Shown here in pieces: positions 1 to 11,016 of a stretch of 64,000 nt of DNA. The notes below the pieces were generated by a model that saw nothing but the letters and a program-made list of their open reading frames with translations, did no database searches and had not been told where the DNA came from. Location of the stretch: the NCBI RefSeq assembly GCF_902806685.2, contig NC_048542.1, forward strand, positions 2,960,533 through 3,024,532, given 5' to 3'. Made by a program: the position numbers and the translations under genes. Position 1 is the stretch's first letter. Every line of letters begins with the position of its first letter. Source of the DNA: Maniola hyperantus (Eukaryota > Arthropoda > Insecta > Lepidoptera > Nymphalidae).

Positions 1-507
1 TCTCTCTCTGAGAGGAGACCTGTGCTCTGTAGTGAGCCGGTGATGGGTTAATCATGATGATGATTATCTAAATACAAGGGACCACAAGCTTCATCAATCC
101 ACCGTAGGCTCCTGAGCATGGGTCTCCTCTCAGAATGGCAGAGGCGGATTAAATGTCGACATCGCCCTAGGCAAGCACCTCATAAGCGCCTCTTTAACAG
201 TCATATTAAAATTTTTACTAACCTCGAAAGAACGAGTAATCGTCTCATTGTAATGCTGCTAGTTGGTGAATATACTATTTATGTGAACGAATGAAGAATA
301 TCACGCCATGACGCTTTGCTATATTAGAGAAGAGACAGTTTTGGTCACTCCAATATAATATTAGTAGCCTAAATTGCGGGATGAAAGCTTTTTCTGTGCC
401 TTTCGTCAAAATTGGGCGGTGAATAGGAAAAACAGACAGACACACTCTCGCATTTGTAATATTATTTAGTATGGATTTTGATACTTCAATTTAAAAAAAA
501 TTTACAG

Positions 508-3500
508 ATTTCCAGCTATGTCCACAGTGCCCTCGTTTTAATAACTTCACTGAATGTGAACTCTTTCGTGATTCGTGCAAGTGAGATGCTGAAAAATAAT
601 TTAATTAAACCTAAATTAAATTAACAAACTTATGCTCGCGACTTTGTGTAGTGCGCGTGGACTACACAAATTTCAAAACTCTATTTTACCCCTTTAGGGG
701 TTGAATTTTCAAAAATCCTTTATTAACGGATGTCTACGACACAATAGCTATCTGCATGCCAAATTTCAGCCCGATTCGTCCAGTAGTTTGAGCTGTGCGT
801 TGATAGATCAGTCAGTCAGTCACCTTTTCCTTTTGTATACAGGAAGATTTTTTGGTTTTGCACAAATTTTTTTGGTGGTTCTGTATCGTTAATAGAACAC
901 ATTTCTATTCATAATTTTGTACCTTTTTTGAAATAATTTTTTACCTTAAAATAAGCAAATCATGGTCATACTATTCGTAAACAAAGCACGCTGTAAGCAC
1001 GCTAGCTGACTCTGACGCTTTCCCTTAAAAAAAGTACCAAGTTCGCATCTTAGACGATATTAAAGCGCGCGCGCGCGTCATCGGGTGTGAGTGCGTGTAT
1101 TTTAATCAACAGCTGAAGATAACGTTTGTAGGGTGACCCTAATCATCTGTTCAAAAGTGGATATCTTTGGTAAACGATAACTTTGGTATTCTTAAGTAAA
1201 ATAAAAAAATAAAAAATACGTGTTAATTAAATTTCGTTTCTATAACAACATAAAAAAAAGTGCAACAACAAAAAAATCTTCCTGTACTATATAGATTTAC
1301 TTACGTCATTTTAGGTGTAAGTAAATAAACCACTTACCACTAAAATTATTGTTGTAAATTATTGCGCATTGGGTAGGTGAGTTATATTACCCTGCCGGTA
1401 GTTAGGTATGCCGAATATTTTTCACCATTTTTGTTCAGGGAAAGCAAGGTGTTCCCATCCGAGTACCATACTTACTGCGACAGGAAGTATGGCAGGTGGA
1501 AGACCATGTTCATCCCAGCGGACTACGTGCAGTGTCGTTGCTGTGATGAATGCGTCTTCTATAGAGGTATAACTAGCATATTCCCGCGACTTCGTCTGCG
1601 TGGACTACACTTTCATACCCCTATTTTACCCCCTTAGGAGTTGTATTTTCAAAAATCCTTTCTTAGTGGATGTCTACGTCATAATAGTTATCTGCGTGCT
1701 AAATTTCAGTCCGATCCGTCCAGTAGTTTGAGCTGTGCGTTGATAGATCAGTCAGTCTGTCATTCAGTCAGTCAGTCACCTTTTCCTTTTATATATTTAG
1801 ATAATATAATAACTAAAATCTTTTAATGAAGCTTTTGGTCATTAAAAGAACTTTTTTTTTTAAATAAGAATATTAGCCATGTTAAATGACTAATACTTAC
1901 TCCCCTTTCCTCTCCAACTAAGCGTCAAGCTTGTGCTAGGAGTAGGTACGACAATAGTGCAACGGGCGGGGTTTGAACCGTCGACCTTCCAGTTTTCAGT
2001 CCACTCCTTTACCCGTTGAGTTATTGAGGCTCTCAAAAGGCAACTTTCCATTACATCTCAAGTGAAAGCTCATGGACATGTGCATTCTTCTAACTCTCAC
2101 GGTGCTCAGACTTGGTACCTCACATTCCTGACAAACTCTCAAAAGTCCAAGCTCAAGGTTTGCCAAAGAGTCATGGTATACGTTCCAAAACGCGAGTAGC
2201 CGACGTTGGCCTTGCAGCCGCTTTATACTCAAATGGGACTGGGCAGGTCATGTGTGCCGTGTGCCAGATGACTTATGGGCTTATCTGCTTCTTTCTGAAC
2301 TCCTCAGAATCATCTACGCCAGCGTGGTAGGCCAAGGCGACGTTGGTGTGATGAATTAGATAAAACGATTACTTGGCCTGAAGAGGCACGGAATAGGGGA
2401 TGGTGGAAGGATCAGAGGGAGGCCTTTGCCCAGACGTGGGACAGTGCACTGTGCAGTCTGATTTAGATTACATTAGAGTTCTTTTGATAAGTTATATAGG
2501 CATGCTCTTGACTGCAATCACATAAAAGTCATGAGGCAGCTTAAGGTGATAAGATCCCTTTTAAATTATTGATCTTGTAACTTTTACAGAAATGGATCAG
2601 TCGTGTATAGCAGACGAATACAATTTTGATACCGATGAATTTTTGCCAGTCACAACAATTGGTATGATTTTGAACACATATTTCAGATGACTGGTCATTG
2701 GTACAATTCAATTTACGAGATTTACTTATGAAGTTAAATTCTGCTGTAAATTTATTCTTAAAAAACCGACCAAGTGCGAGTCAGACTCGTAGTGCACTGA
2801 GGGTTCCTTGTACAATTGTATATTATCGACATTTTGCACGATAAATCAAAAACTGTTATGCCTAAAAATAAATAAAAATCTGTTTTAGAATGTACAAGTA
2901 AAACCCTTTCATATTATGATACCCCATTTGGTATAGTAATCTTACCTACTTTGAAAGCTAAAAATACTTAGCAATATTTTGTTTTTGAACATATTTTAAT
3001 TTTCATTCACAAATTCACGGTTTTTAGATTTTTCACCTCATGTCTGCTATAAGACCTACCTTCCTGCTAAATTTCGTGGTTCTAGGTCAACAGGAAGTGC
3101 CCTATAGGTTTCTTGACAGACAGACAACAAAGTGATCCTATAAGGGTTCCGTTGTTCTTTTCGAGGTAAGGAACCCTAAAAACTTTGAATGTTACGTATT
3201 ACAGATTTCAGAGCGGGTTGCAACCCTTACTTGGGACATCCAGAACAGGAGTATAGAGCGTTACGCTGTGACAAAATCTTGAGGAGATGTAAGAGTTATA
3301 TTTTAAGTAGAAAGATTGTACCTATATAAATATAAAAGCCCCTAAATAAATAGGTAGGTTTTAGGAAAGATTTTGTATTCAGATAAACTCTGACAAGTAG
3401 GTACCTATTTTAGTTACCTACCTACTTTTAAATCGTTAAAATATGCATCTCCTACTGAAGACCGAGAGGAACCCGCAGCTCGATTGCGGTAGAATGACAG

Positions 3501-6500
3501 CTACAATGTCACGATCGCAATCACCTCTGATTGGCTGATTCTCGCTCCCTATTAGCTACATTGCATTGTTGCAATAAGAATGCCATAAATTCAGCCAACC
3601 CCAACAATTGCGATTGTAATAATGATTGATGCAGGTTTCCCGCAATCGAGCCGCTGCGCGCTGTAAGAAACTCGGCAGTTGCCTTTTCAAAGATTCGATT
3701 TACAATAATATAGGTATTATGCCAAATATAAAACTATTTGCAGTCAAATCCACGATCTTTGGTCATTTATATAATCTTGGATAGGCTTTTTTCAGGAGCA
3801 TAAGTTTTTAAAAGATTTTTTAAACCTGTGTTGAACGGAATTTGTTATGAAATATTATACTTATTCCATTCATTCCCACAAACGACTTTCAGACTTTCTT
3901 GAGGCGGAGCCCACGAGTCGCAAGTCTAATTACGGTTTCTAATCTGCTATCGTACCTACTTACTAAGATATTAATTATTTTGAGCGGTGCCATAATAGAA
4001 TACCAAGTGCTTTTATTTTTCAGGTGTGCCGGTGACTGTACCTCCATTATCAAGTGAAACTTTGAATGTGTAAGTATTATTCTCTGAAAAAATTATCAGG
4101 TGATTTTTATTTTTATTTTTGGACCAGCCGCTGGTCACAAGCGTTTGTTTCGTTTAAGGATTAGAAGTAGAATAAATATAATATTAAGAACCATTTTAAT
4201 TACCTTTCAGTCGTCGCAGCTATCGTTTTGAGCCTCCAACGGATGGCAGTGACTGCCCTTTGTCGTGCCGAGGGTTTGAGTGTCGAGGCGGGCTGGTGAA
4301 GGAGCCCGAATGCCCCCCGGGCGCATTCCTGCCTGATAGGGAGCAATGCAACTGCTGTGGCAGATGTAGTACTTATCAACGTAAGTGATACGTCCGCATG
4401 GACGAAGTCGCGTATCAGCTAGTGAAAAATAAATACTTAATAATCTTGAACTGCATTTAAATACCTTTTTGAACCTTTTCTAAAAGTAAGATGTCTTGGG
4501 TGCAGACAGTAGAATTGAACTAGCAAATTTTCAAACTAAGCTGGATTTCTATGTTCTGGTTGAATCAATTTGCAAAACCACGAAATTATGAGTTACTAGA
4601 TGATGGCCACGACTACGTCCGCGTGGATTTAGGTTTTTAAAAATCCCGTGGGGAACTCCTTGATTTCCGGGATAAAAAGTGGCAAAGTCCTTCCCCGGGA
4701 TGCAAGCTATCTCTGTATCAAATTTCGTCAAAATGAACGGATTGGCTGTGAAAAGCTAGCAGACAGACAGACATGCAGACAGACAGACAGACACACTTTC
4801 GCATTTATAATATTAGTATGGATTTGGATGACTGTACAATCAGAAATTCAGAACCTTAATCGATCATACCACTTGCGAATTACGAGTCTCCTCTTTAATG
4901 CTTGGTTATTCTTTTCTAGAGCTCAATCAAAAATGTGCGGAGTTTAAAAAGACCCGCATAAATGGAACCGACGAGACCGAGGTATGAAAATCTAAATTGC
5001 GCATTTATATCCCATGTAAATTTTAATTCCTGACTAATGTATTTGGGAATTGGTATCAACATGGAGTTACATACCACTCCGAAAAATGCAGCATTGGAAA
5101 TCTCTCTAATAGGTGAATAGTTAGATGATTTTGTTGCTGGACACAATGAGCATAGAACGTATTTTGTGAAAATCCCTGCAAAAAACCAACGTTCCAACCA
5201 AAAACCAACAACCAGTCTATCGGTATAGTCTATCCATCATCAACATCATCAACATCATTAATCGATAGACGTCCACTGCTGGACATACATAGGCGCGTCT
5301 GATGTCGTCCACCAACCTAGTTGGGGGCTTCCAACAATGCGTCTTCCGGTGCGAGGTCACCGTTCCAGTACCTTGGGACCTCAACGTCTATCGGTTTTAC
5401 GGACTATGTGCCCTGCCCATTGCCACTTCAGCTTCGCAACCCATTGAGCTATGTCGGTTACTCTTATTCTCCTACGGATCTCCTCATTTCTGATTTGATC
5501 ACGTAGAGAAACTCCAAGCATAGCTCAATCGCCCGCTGAGTGACTCTAAGCTTTCTTATGAGGCCCATAGTTAGCGACCATGTCTCCGATCTGTTCGAAG
5601 ACTTCTAGAGATATCTTCTTAAGATACTGTCTATCCACGCAAAGAAATTAGTATAGGGCACTCTCTGAGATTTTGTCTCTTTCATTTGTATGGGATAACG
5701 TGACAGAGAGAGCCCTAGGGCCTAAACTAACTCCTTTCTAGATGAAAAGATGATGAACGTCGACGTTTTATGCTGACAAACATCTTTTGCTTAAACTTAA
5801 AATGTTGTCTTAATATTAGAACCCTGGAACAGGTAGAAGAAGAGTTACTAGAGCCAGGCTGTGATGATGGACTGGTGTGCAGACAAGGCACCTGTCAAGA
5901 TATACACTCCGTTCAGACGGCGGCTGGGCTCAGGAGGAAACGGGAAGACAGATTTCTGGAGGCTTATGGTTAGTAAGATAAATTCGTCTGATCTCTCTCC
6001 TGTCGTGTCGTATTGCCTTAACATTGGAACATTGGGCTATAAGAGCAAGCGGTAAAAAGAGTAGTTACAGTACGCGGCCGAAATGTACATCGACATGTAG
6101 AAGGAGATAGCAGTTTTGTAGAGCGTTGTCCCTGTCATTGAGACTGACAAAATGTCATATAGGTATGAGTGACAGAGACAACGCTCTATAAAGCCGAAAT
6201 ATCATTCTAAAGGCTGATGTACATTACTTTTGGTCGCGTACTGTAACCACAAATTAATTGTTTTCGGATTTTTCTCCTTACGTGTGCAATAAGACCTACC
6301 TACCTGCCAAATTTTATGATTCTAGTTCAGCGGGAAGTACCCTATAGGTTATTTGACAGACACGACAGACGGATAACAAAGTGATCCTATAAGGGTTCGT
6401 TTTGAGGTACGGGACCCTAAAAAAAGAATCCTGACTAGTTATATTCCTTGACAGAACCATGCAAGAACGAGTTGAAGTACTTCAAGAAGAAATACGGCAA

Positions 6501-7588
6501 TGACGGTCATCTCCACTACAACGCCCCGCAGTGCACCCCTCTGTGGCTCTACGCCCCTGTCCAGGTTTTTTGATGCCAATAAAAAAGAGAATCGAAACGA
6601 AACGACGCGTATCATTCCATCTCACTCACACACTTCACCTGTGTTTTGCATATGTGTGAACTTCATCTGCTTGTGTGTGAGTGAGACGGAAACTGCTTCG
6701 TTTCAATTCTTTTCGTTTCATTTCTTTAAATATGAGTTATCTCTACATAGTATAAAATAAAGTCGCTTCCCGCTGTCTCTATGTATGTATGTATGAAGAA
6801 TGCGTAGATCTTTTAAACTACGCAACGGATTTTAATGCGGTTTTCACCAACAGATAGAGTGATTCAAGAGGAAGGTTTATAGGTATAGTTTAATTCTCAA
6901 AAAGTTAGAGATCCCTAGAGAAATTGAAATAATGTGAATTAGGTCGGAAAAAAATCCTCTCATTTGAGAGTTTCCGAGGCAATGGCACCTCAATGAAACC
7001 ACATTAGTATCTACATTGCACCCATGCGAAGCTGGGGCGGGTCGCTTGTACTTAATATAGTAAATTTTTGACCAGTGTCGCCGATTCGTTTGTTATTGCG
7101 CCCTGGAAGACGGCACTATTATACAGGGAGTCAAGGTGCCACGCATCGAGGTGTCCAACATGAATTGTGGTTAGTAAGAAAATAGTATAGTCCGCACACC
7201 CGCACGTCACCCGCACGTCACCCGCGCTCACCCGCACCGGGTTAGCGCAGGGGCTGTGCCGTCCGGGTGTGCGAGGCGTTCCCTTCCCCTGACGTATAGT
7301 GGTAGGTAGTAAGTCATCATCATCATCAGCCTGTAGACGACGACTAAAGAGTGGCCTTCCCTAAAGAGCGCCACCACACCCGGTCCTCAGACTTCCTCAT
7401 CCAGCCACGTCCCGCCAGCCTCTTTATATCGTCGGTCCATCGTGTTGGACGGTTTCACACACTACGCTTGCTTAAACGCGGTCTCCACTCAAGGACTATC
7501 TGGCTCCAACGGCCATCGCCTCTACAATAGGCATGATCTGCCCACTGCCACTTTAGCTTGCTAATAGATTGGGCTAAGGCAGTGTATC

Positions 7589-7621
<33 letters not shown>

Positions 7622-8821
7622 GTCGGGGGTAGTAAGTACGATCTATCTTTCAGCTTTTTCAATTTTATTTTTACAACACATCTCGTATCCTACCGACTGC
7701 GCCAATCTGGTTCAATACTCAATTTATTAACGAAATTGAACGGAATTACTTTCTCATAGATTGTGTGCGGGAGAGATGTCGTACTGGCGCCGATATGGAG
7801 TGCGATGGATATGGCAATTATAAGAAGGCCACTTTTACTAACCATTTGAACGAGTGGAATGAGGAGGTTATAAAAGGTATTTTTTGATTATCACTATCAT
7901 CAACACGGCGACTGCTGGATACAGGTCTCTTGTAGGGACTTCCAAACGCCACGGTCTGCGTTGCCTGAATCCAGCGGCGCCTTCCTGCGACTCGTTTGAT
8001 GTTGTCTGTCTACCTAGTGGAAGGATCTTTCAACGCTGCGCGTTCCAGTGCGAGGTTGCCAACTAACGTCCAACGTCTATCGGGTTTTAGGGTTCCGTAC
8101 CCTGTTGGTGATTTGACTAGTAGGGCGTAGGCAATATATAGGTCCAATTTCGAGAAAGAGGTCAACCGCCGAATCCAACTCGGTTGGGCAGCGTTCAGGA
8201 AGCTTCGAGACGTCTTCTTGTCCAAAATTCCTCAGTGCTTGAAGACCAAAGTCTTCGAACAGTGCGTGTTGCCAGTGATGACATATGGATCCGAGACATG
8301 GTCGCTAACTACGGGCCTCATAAGAAAGCTCAGAGTCACTCAGCGGGCGATGGAGAGAGCTATGCATGTAGTTTCTCTACGTGATCAAATCAGAAATGAG
8401 GAGATCCGTAGGAGAACTAGAGTAACCGACATACCTCAACGGGTTGCGAAGCTGAAGTGGCTATGGGCAGGGCACATAGTTCGTACAACTGATAGACGTT
8501 GGGGTCCCAAGGTGCTGGAATGGCGACCTCGCACCGGAAGACGCAGCGTTGGAAGACCCCCCACTAGGTGGACGGACGACATCAGATGAGTCGCAGGGAG
8601 CCGCTGGATTCAGGCGGCGCAAGACCGTGGCGTGTGGAAGTCCCTACAAAAGACCTATGTCCAGCAGTGAACGTCTATTGGTTGATGATGATGATGATAG
8701 TAGGCATCATCCATATTTTATTTCTTTTTGTTTGCCTCTAGCTGGAGATCCTCTGAAGTCTACAAAAGCCCGAGCACCGAGGACTGGCTACGAAGCTGCG
8801 ATGCCCACAACGCGTACATGA
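508..8821 (+). CDS. Secreted cysteine-rich protein with two CxCC modules and a thyroglobulin type-1-like domain (5' partial, 12 exons)
   Basis: Twelve exons with matching splice phases read as one frame: 508-580, 1439-1566, 2590-2661, 3205-3288, 4024-4069, 4211-4380, 4920-4981, 5833-5968, 6455-6564, 7076-7169, 7760-7876 and 8742-8821 (TGA at 8819). They give 389 codons before the stop. The first visible exon starts in phase 1, so the start codon and any signal peptide lie left of the window. Two related modules can be seen: CRCCDECVFYREMDQSC (exons 2-3) and CNCCGRCSTYQQLNQKC (exons 6-7), each followed by a C-rich tail such as CDDGLVCRQGTC. The spacing recalls IGFBP-type N-terminal domains. 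Exons 9-10 carry DG-x9-QC and later CYC, as in thyroglobulin type-1 repeats, which often bind or inhibit cysteine proteases. A dibasic run (LRRKR) lies between the modules and the Tg1-like part. Exons are certain from splice sites and phase; the biological function is unknown. Confidence 0.8.
1848..2033 (-). mobile_element. tRNA-derived SINE, family 2
   Basis: On the - strand it has tRNA-like A and B boxes (TAGCTCAACCGG-like and GGTTCAAACCCCGCC), then an AT-rich tail with AATATTAGTCATTTAAC. Confidence 0.7.
2120..2465 (+). mobile_element. LINE 3' fragment (endonuclease/reverse transcriptase type)
   Basis: Remnants resemble the C-terminal zone of non-LTR reverse transcriptases (GRPRRRW-like then a tail ending in TGGGACAGTGCACTG). 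The frame is broken. Confidence 0.5.
2762..3180 (+). repeat. Interspersed repeat with AAGTGCGAGTC head and GGTTCCGT tail
   Basis: About 420 bp from 'CCGACCAAGTGCGAGTCAGA' to 'AAGGAACCCTAAAA'. The same family recurs at 11780-12225, 17029-17463, 23505-24035 and 41328-41777, with fragments at 6250-6422, 11200-11330, 19565-19715 and 55808-56005. Confidence 0.75.
3455..3665. repeat. Short inverted-repeat element in intron
   Basis: Ends with GCAGCTCGATTGCGG and its near complement CCCGCAATCGAGCCGCTGC enclose about 200 bp without coding potential. Confidence 0.55.
4600..4825 (-). repeat. Lepidopteran interspersed repeat (GTCCGCGTGGATTTAGG type)
   Basis: It runs from a 'GACTACGTCCGCGTGG' end to 'GCATTTATAATATTAGTATGG'. 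Related copies, whole or partial, lie near 640-800, 1575-1800, 8935-9000, 18835-19040, 19195-19320, 24600-24815, 35050-35285, 40890-40985, 49735-49930, 54400-54720 and 62090-62340. Confidence 0.65.
5235..5640 (-). mobile_element. LINE 3' fragment, inverted
   Basis: This is the reverse complement of the fragment at 8110-8700 (shared 'ATCGATAGACGTCCACTGCT' end). It is interrupted and non-coding. Confidence 0.65.
6068..6246. repeat. MITE with ACAGTACGCGGCCGAAATGTACAT ends
   Basis: Inverted termini of about 29 bp enclose GACAAAATGTCATA and its partners. Related copies are at 9258-9345 (half), 24265-25170 (split) and 56440-56570. Confidence 0.7.
7318..7585 (-). mobile_element. LINE 3' fragment, inverted
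   Basis: It has the antisense of the KLKW...AGH / RPPARWTDDI-type coding tail found at 29405-29720, starting with the CATCATCATCAGCCTG end. Confidence 0.6.
7588..7616. repeat. (GT)n microsatellite
   Basis: A run of GT dinucleotides in intron 11 of the cysteine-rich gene. Confidence 0.8.
8110..8700 (+). mobile_element. LINE reverse transcriptase C-terminal fragment
   Basis: Frames read NRRIQLGWAAFRKLRD, VFEQCVLPVMTYGSETW, VAKLKWLWAGHIVR and VGRPPTRWTDDIR, which mark the C-terminal part of a non-LTR reverse transcriptase. The reading frame shifts near 8220 and stops at 8587, so it is dead. It lies in the last intron of the cysteine-rich gene. Confidence 0.75.
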
Positions 8822-8893
8822 TGTTTATCACCTAATATTGTTTTGTTGACTTAGGGTGCCTTGTCTATTCTAAGTTTGTTGATGAGCAAAGTA

Positions 8894-8899
8894 AATAAA
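8894..8899 (+). terminator. Poly(A) signal AATAAA of the cysteine-rich gene
   Basis: AATAAA lies 75 bases after the TGA stop of the last exon, a normal distance for a short 3' untranslated region. Confidence 0.6.
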
Positions 8900-9004
8900 G
8901 AAACCTGCTGAAACTGTTACATAATTTATGTAATACTAGCTTATGCTCGCGACTTGGTCCGCGTGGATTACACAAATTTCAAACCCGTATTTCACCCCCT
9001 AAGA

Positions 9005-9180
9005 CCAGCCATACACGGACAGCTTGAAGCAGTCAGTATGGACTGCTTCAAGCTGCGACTGCGTATTGAACTACAGACTTCTACATACGTACATACACGA
9101 ACCGCTCAAGCAGTTGCAACTGCTTCGGGCGGTTGGGCGGTCAAGCAGTCGCCAGGCCTACATTGACTGCTCGAGCGGCC
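9005..9180. repeat. Hairpin repeat with GACTGCTTCAAGCTG arms
   Basis: CAGCTTGAAGCAGTC and its exact complement flank a 6-bp loop near 9020-9055; further CAAGCAGT copies follow. Confidence 0.6.
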
Positions 9181-9659
9181 GGCGCGCAGTTACCACCACC
9201 CGCGCTCCTCATTCCACGTCGCACACGCTTCAAAAACGTGGGCATCAGCTAGTACGACTATGGTATGAGTGACAGAGACAATGCTCTACAAAGCCGAAAT
9301 GTCATTCTAAAGGCCGATGTACATTACTTTCGGCCGCGTACTGTTTAAAGTACTTTTTATACGGTCAATTTGAATAGCACACATTCATGTAATGTTAAAG
9401 TTATGAGTCAACGCTATTTTGAATTGATTCCATTACATTATCCGCCGGAACACAGGCGCGTCGAGTTGTGTGTTTATAATATGATGCTAGCTGTGTGCTG
9501 TGTCTCGTCTGAAACATGAAACAGTTAATAAACGTCACATGAAAAATACCGTTTTCGCGAAACGATGCGACTTCCATAAATCGTATTGTTTGTAATACAT
9601 TTAAGCTAGAGTTTCGGTAGCATGTGGATAGAGTCCATAGATGGTGGATAGAGATCTAC

Positions 9660-9784
9660 GCAGCGCACCGCACCGCAGCGCACCGCATCGCACTGCATCG
9701 CAGCGCATCGCAGCGCACCGCACAGCATCGCACCGCAGCGCACCTCAACGCAGCGCACCGCACCGCACCGCATCGCAGCACAAC
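9660..9784. repeat. CGCA-N pentamer repeat
   Basis: About 25 units of CGCAC, CGCAT or CGCAG give a strongly strand-biased tract in the space between the cysteine-rich gene and GMPR. Confidence 0.8.
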
Positions 9785-10528
9785 ATACATCATTACAAAT
9801 TCAATTCAAGGCCGTGCTTCTCTATTACATACCTACTGTACGAATATATTTTGTTAACATCACCACTTCTATACCGACTCTAAATTCTGTAATCGTATCG
9901 GATGCTTCAGAAGTTATTGATTTGTCGTATAGTATAAAAACCTGTATTGGCATGCGACTTGGCGCTTGCGCTCTATCTTTACAACAGCTGATTGTTATGT
10001 CAATAACCCGGCGGAAAATAAATACAATAAATGAAACCGATCGATTTTTCCGCGAAACTGGAAAATTTTGCGAGATAAAAATATGAAAAAACGTAAAAAG
10101 ATCGTGTTTTCTATTGACCTTCACCTAGCGGCTGAAGCGAATATTTCTGTGTGACCTTGTGACGTCACTGTCACGTTACGGTTACTCTAGGTGTTGCCAG
10201 ACAATATTTTTACCAAGTTTTGATGTGAATTTTCCGATGTGCGTTAGAGTAGATTCATACCGGTATAGTGTCGTAGACAATCAAAGTGAGAATCTAAAAT
10301 TGTATCTAGCTTACTAGATACAATTTTAGATTAAAAATCGCATCGTTTTACTTTTAAGCTTACCATAATATTATTATGATAAGCAAAAATTAAAGGAAAA
10401 CAAAAAAGCACATCTTTTATCACCAGGGTTGCCAAATACTTAGGCCCAGGAGAAGGACCCTCAACAAACTCAGCCAACGCTCCAGCGTATGCATAAATTC
10501 TGAGAAGTCCACTGAGGAGGTTTCCAGG

Positions 10529-10870
10529 CAACGTTCAAGAAAATTTTCATACATGGCGCTGAATATTATCACCACTAAAGATGAAAAATAATACCTATAT
10601 CTATATGATCTATGCTTTAAATTTTTAAATTTAAATCGTATGCGAAATTAATTAATTACTTCTATTATAGTTCACAGATTTTGTGAGGAAGAAACGTAAG
10701 GAAAATTGCAGTGCACGCTAGCTCTACTCTTCATCTATGTCATTGATTGACACGACCTAAACAGTAAAGCATAGATCATATAGATATAGGTATTATTTTA
10801 CATCTTTAGTGGTGGTAGTATTCAGCGCCATCTATGAAAATTTTCTAGAACGTTCCCTGGAAATCTCCTC
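10529..10870. repeat. Element with about 90-bp inverted termini upstream of GMPR
   Basis: CATAGATCATATAGATATAGG, CATCTTTAGTGGTG and TTCAGCGCCAT occur in opposite orientation at 10540-10620 and 10765-10845, around a core of about 150 bp. Confidence 0.75.
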
Positions 10871-10874
10871 CTTC

Positions 10875-11016
10875 AGTGCGATATTGGGAAAATTAAATTC
10901 AGAACCCGGCAACATTAGAAAACCCGCGCAGTTCAGTCGATACCGCGCGCGGGAAGTGCTGTCGTCTATTGTGATTTTTTGTTTGAAATTGTCGCGAGCA
11001 CTAGTGTTTGTACATA
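10875..11016 (+). promoter_or_regulatory. Probable core promoter and 5' UTR of GMP reductase
   Basis: This locally GC-rich stretch sits directly before the GMPR start codon. It contains an arthropod initiator-like TCAGT at 10933-10937, which would give an untranslated leader of about 80 bases. No TATA box is seen at the expected distance. The assignment is an inference from position and motif. Confidence 0.4.

Noticed and set aside
8218..8589. 123-codon frame as a host gene
   Set aside because: It is a truncated reverse transcriptase tail with a broken frame upstream, inside an intron.
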